Below, piece by piece: positions 44,104 to 44,758 of a stretch of 44,758 bases of DNA; the first letter of the stretch is position 1; every line of letters starts with the position of its first letter. The notes beneath the pieces are model-generated. The model worked only from the letters and a program-made list of their open reading frames with translations. It was not told where the DNA came from and did no database searches. The DNA is from JBBRCX01 sp038204465 (GTDB taxonomy: Bacteria > Planctomycetota > Phycisphaerae > Tepidisphaerales > Tepidisphaeraceae): positions 1 to 44,758 of the forward strand of contig JBBRCX010000031.1 of NCBI GenBank assembly GCA_038204465.1, in the 5' to 3' direction. The position numbers and the translations under genes are program-made.

Positions 44104-44758
44104 TCATTGAAATCGTTTCAGCGACAAAAATCCGATCGGTAGTTCCGATCGCCCGTTCATCACCAGGTCGGTCATGATTTCGCCAACCACACTGGCAAAC
44201 TTGAAGCCATGCCCACTGAAGCCGCAGGCGATGCTAACGCGGTCGCCCAAACGCGGGTGGAGGTCGAGAATGAAATGCCCGTCCGGGCTGTTGGTGTACA
44301 TGCAGACGCGTTGTGACAGAACAGGTCCGTCGGCGTCGGGCAGGTGTTGTCGCAGGCAGTCGCGGTAGTCGGTGTCATCTTCGGCGCGCGGTGTGCGGTC
44401 GAGCGTGTCGGGGTCGGTTGATGGACCGACAAAATGCCTGGCGATTTTCAGACCCGGTGGGCCGTCGACTGTCTCGGGAAAACCGTAATGGCACGCATCG
44501 CCGTCGATGTCGACCATCCAGCAGGGGAATTTTTCGATGCCGAACAACCCGGGCGTACGCGGTTGCACCCAGCCAAGCGATTGGCGCGACACCTTTAGCG
44601 GCACACCGAGGTCGGTCACGAGTTTATCGCTCCACGCGCCGCCACAGAACACGAGCTTGTCGGCGTGAAACGTCGCGCGGTCGGTGCGAACAGTCACGCC
44701 GCTGTCGCTGACACTCCAATCTCGTACGGGTGAATTGCTGCGGATGTCAGCGCCGGCA
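44104..44758 (-). CDS. Monomeric sarcosine oxidase / N-methyltryptophan oxidase-like flavoenzyme, C-terminal part (cut by window edge)
   Basis: The visible 217 residues are the C-terminal half of an FAD-dependent amine oxidase of the MSOX family. DKLVFCGGAWSDKL is the family's FAD-domain strand. VCMYTNSPDGHFILD carries the cysteine that covalently holds FAD in MSOX, and ACGFSGHGFKFA is the C-terminal FAD motif. The frame is open to the window edge, so the N-terminal Rossmann part lies outside. It demethylates or oxidises N-methyl amino acids in the family; the substrate here is unknown. It is transcribed toward the SUF promoter, with 100 bases between. Confidence 0.85.
   Translation of the reverse strand, partial: AGADIRSNSPVRDWSVSDSGVTVRTDRATFHADKLVFCGGAWSDKLVTDLGVPLKVSRQSLGWVQPRTPGLFGIEKFPCWMVDIDGDACHYGFPETVDGPPGLKIARHFVGPSTDPDTLDRTPRAEDDTDYRDCLRQHLPDADGPVLSQRVCMYTNSPDGHFILDLHPRLGDRVSIACGFSGHGFKFASVVGEIMTDLVMNGRSELPIGFLSLKRFQ

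Overview
The window looks like chromosomal DNA of a high-GC bacterium of the Planctomycetes, possibly Phycisphaerae. The clues are an ECF sigma factor translationally coupled to a membrane Ser/Thr kinase with WD40 repeats, a PEP-CTERM exported protein, many secreted or sugar-active hydrolases, several phytanoyl-CoA-dioxygenase-type oxygenases, a Rrf2-headed SUF operon and palindromic intergenic repeats. This is inferred from gene content; there is no rRNA here.

Layout. (1) 1-3.5 kb, minus: a type III-like restriction pair, with helicase/nuclease first and methyltransferase second, cut by the window edge. (2) 3.8-4.8 kb, minus: queC and a small ORF split by a stop codon. (3) 4.9-22.1 kb, minus: a very compact run headed by a DeoR-type regulator with a candidate operator. 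In transcription order it has a class II aldolase homologue with an altered active site, a deleted PfkB kinase remnant, 2-oxoacid dehydrogenase E2, a six-hairpin glycosidase-like protein, E1 alpha, three PhyH-type Fe(II)/2-oxoglutarate dioxygenases, E1 beta, a rhamnulose-phosphate-aldolase/short-chain-dehydrogenase fusion, a fourth PhyH oxygenase, a second six-hairpin protein and a GH38 alpha-mannosidase-like enzyme. Most junctions overlap by 1-4 bases. (4) 22.2-28.9 kb: a variable-looking stretch with a tyrosine-recombinase remnant, a PEP-CTERM protein, the sigma/kinase pair (kinase frameshifted) and tRNA-Ser(CGA). (5) 29.1-37 kb: a large exported hydrolase-like protein, divergent from a fused ABC exporter carrying a C-terminal DUF1854-like domain, then an enolase-superfamily enzyme and a small putative lipoprotein. 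(6) 37.1-44.0 kb, minus: a complete SUF operon (Rrf2 regulator, sufA-like, sufB, sufC, sufD, sufS, sufU) with intergenic repeats. (7) 44.1 kb to the end, minus: a monomeric sarcosine oxidase-like flavoenzyme, cut by the window edge.

The most interesting system is region 3. Glycosidases would release sugars, PhyH oxygenases would oxidise or demethylate a sugar or sugar acid, aldolases would split it into three-carbon units (a lactaldehyde-type product is oxidised by the fused dehydrogenase), and an E3-less 2-oxoacid dehydrogenase would take the keto acid to an acyl-CoA. The substrate cannot be read from the sequence; a deoxy or O-methyl sugar is my inference. Several members (aldolase homologue, E2, kinase) depart from their family in ways that suggest a specialised or partly decaying pathway.
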